DNA of 43,178 bases from assembly GCA_947598485.1 (NCBI GenBank), contig CANQFJ010000013.1, forward strand, positions 1 through 43,178, read 5' to 3'. Shown here one piece after another: positions 42,451 to 43,178 of the stretch. The position numbers and the translations under genes were made by a program. How positions within the stretch are numbered: position 1 is the first letter of the stretch; the number at the start of each line of letters is the position of its first letter. The DNA comes from an uncultured Bacilli bacterium (GTDB lineage: Bacteria; Bacillota_I; Bacilli_A; RF39; UBA660). The notes under the pieces were generated by a model that had not been told where the DNA came from, ran no database searches, and was given only the letters and a program-made list of their open reading frames with translations.

Positions 42451-42999
42451 ATGAAAGTTAAAAATAAAAATATATCCTCTATTAACACACAAAAGAACAT
42501 TAAAGAAGCATTTGCTATATTAATGTCTAAGAAGAAGGAACTATCGTCTATCACAGTTACTGAGCTAGTTAAAATCGCCGGTATAACAAGATCATCTTTC
42601 TACACCCACTATGAAAATATTTATGATGTTGCTAAAGAAATTCAAGATGACACTTTAAAATTAATTGATTTTAATGAAGATGATATTGATAATCCTGAGA
42701 ACATAAAAAAGTATTTAAATAAAGTTATTGATTATTTAAAAAATAATGAGGAAATATATAAACTGTTAGCTTCAAGTAGAGAACCACTTATCTTTATTGA
42801 TAGACTTAATAAAATGATTTATGAAAAAATAATTCGTTTAGAAAATATTAAAGGCAAAGATATTGAACTTAAAATTGCTTTTTTTACTGATGGTTGTGTT
42901 AGTCTATTTTTAAAATATTTTCGTGGCAAGTTAAATAAATCACTTGATGAAATTGGCGAATATATTAACACTGTTATCGAAGATTATTTATTAAAATAA
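42451..42999 (+). CDS. TetR-family transcriptional regulator
   Basis: A 182-residue regulator. The N-terminal helix-turn-helix is at about 17-60: ITVTELVKIAGITRSSFYTHYEN has the family's T-x-x-E-(L/I)-x-x-x-A-G-(V/I)-x-(R/K)-x-x-(F/L)-Y-x-(H/Y)-(F/Y) pattern. The C-terminal helical part is the ligand/dimer domain. The Shine-Dalgarno is weak (AGAGATG). Its position opposite the MMPL transporter and the palindrome between them suggest it represses both genes until a transported compound binds. Confidence 0.93.
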   Translation: MKVKNKNISSINTQKNIKEAFAILMSKKKELSSITVTELVKIAGITRSSFYTHYENIYDVAKEIQDDTLKLIDFNEDDIDNPENIKKYLNKVIDYLKNNEEIYKLLASSREPLIFIDRLNKMIYEKIIRLENIKGKDIELKIAFFTDGCVSLFLKYFRGKLNKSLDEIGEYINTVIEDYLLK

Positions 43000-43031
43000 C
43001 TTAAAAATCGATAAAAATTAAAAATTATATA

Positions 43032-43060
43032 TTGAACTTTGCTATTTTCTATAGTATAAT
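43032..43060 (+). promoter_or_regulatory. Promoter of tRNA-Val
   Basis: TTGAAC (43032-43037), a 17-bp spacer and TATAAT (43055-43060). It carries the same TATAGTATAAT extended -10 as the other tRNA promoters. Transcription would start about 30 bp before the tRNA. Confidence 0.8.
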
Positions 43061-43095
43061 TTTAATTGTCTTAAGCAAGACAACCACTTAAATGT

Positions 43096-43172
43096 GGGCG
43101 ATTAGCTCAGTTGGTTAGAGCACCTGCCTTACAAGCAGGGGGTCATAGGTTCGAGTCCTATATCGCCCACCA
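43096..43172 (+). tRNA. tRNA-Val (anticodon TAC)
   Basis: A 77-nt cloverleaf with encoded CCA. The acceptor is GGGCGAT/ATCGCCC. The anticodon stem CCTGC/GCAGG holds CTTACAA, giving UAC. The T-arm is GGTTCGAGTCC. Further tRNAs may follow outside the window. Confidence 0.97.
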
Positions 43173-43178
43173 TTTTAT

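Noticed and set aside
1-43178. CRISPR array, insertion sequence or prophage
   Set aside because: No short regularly spaced repeats, transposase, integrase or phage structural genes were seen.

Overview
The window is very AT-rich chromosomal DNA from a low-GC Gram-positive bacterium of the Bacilli, probably a small-genome lineage on the side leading to Mollicutes. Several things point this way. The block lexA / small SOS membrane gene / tkt / sirA-like / yneF follows the Bacillus subtilis order. The heat-shock operon begins with hrcA under CIRCE control. The order fmt - pgsA-like - rlmN - prpC - prkC - rsgA - rpe is the usual Firmicutes one. Prolyl-tRNA synthetase is the short archaeal/eukaryotic-like form. 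All 40 genes called here end in TAA or TAG and none in TGA.

Left end (1-8.9 kb): tRNA-Arg and tRNA-Pro with strong promoters flank two unrecognised small genes. Next come a membrane protein and proS, then a tight four-gene leftward cassette: GT2-like glycosyltransferase, archaeal-type S-adenosylmethionine synthetase, HprK-like P-loop protein and Nudix hydrolase. The HprK-like gene has an apparent frameshift in a T6 run that cuts off its N-terminus. Beside the cassette, a LamG-domain surface protein and a divergent Xre repressor share two identical operators.

Middle (8.9-31.7 kb): a P-type calcium-ATPase; the operon hrcA-grpE-dnaK-pepF-dnaJ, with pepF inserted between dnaK and dnaJ and two CIRCE elements at its promoter; yneF, a SirA-like gene and a transketolase homologue lacking many catalytic residues; a divergent SOS promoter pair (lexA and a 53-residue membrane peptide) with LexA boxes; and the long envelope/translation operon fmt to rpe, which includes the PrkC/PrpC kinase-phosphatase pair. 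An orphan RhuM-Doc fusion, a zinc-ribbon membrane protein and a Lys-Gln-Tyr tRNA cluster follow.

Right end (31.7-43.2 kb): a MacB/FtsX-type ABC exporter with its own two-component system, and 11-bp direct repeats at the promoter; a membrane-anchored SleB-like wall hydrolase; an ASCH protein; a 1200-residue MMPL/RND transporter whose outer loop carries about six 80-residue repeats, divergent from a TetR regulator; and tRNA-Val. No insertion sequence, prophage or CRISPR array was seen.
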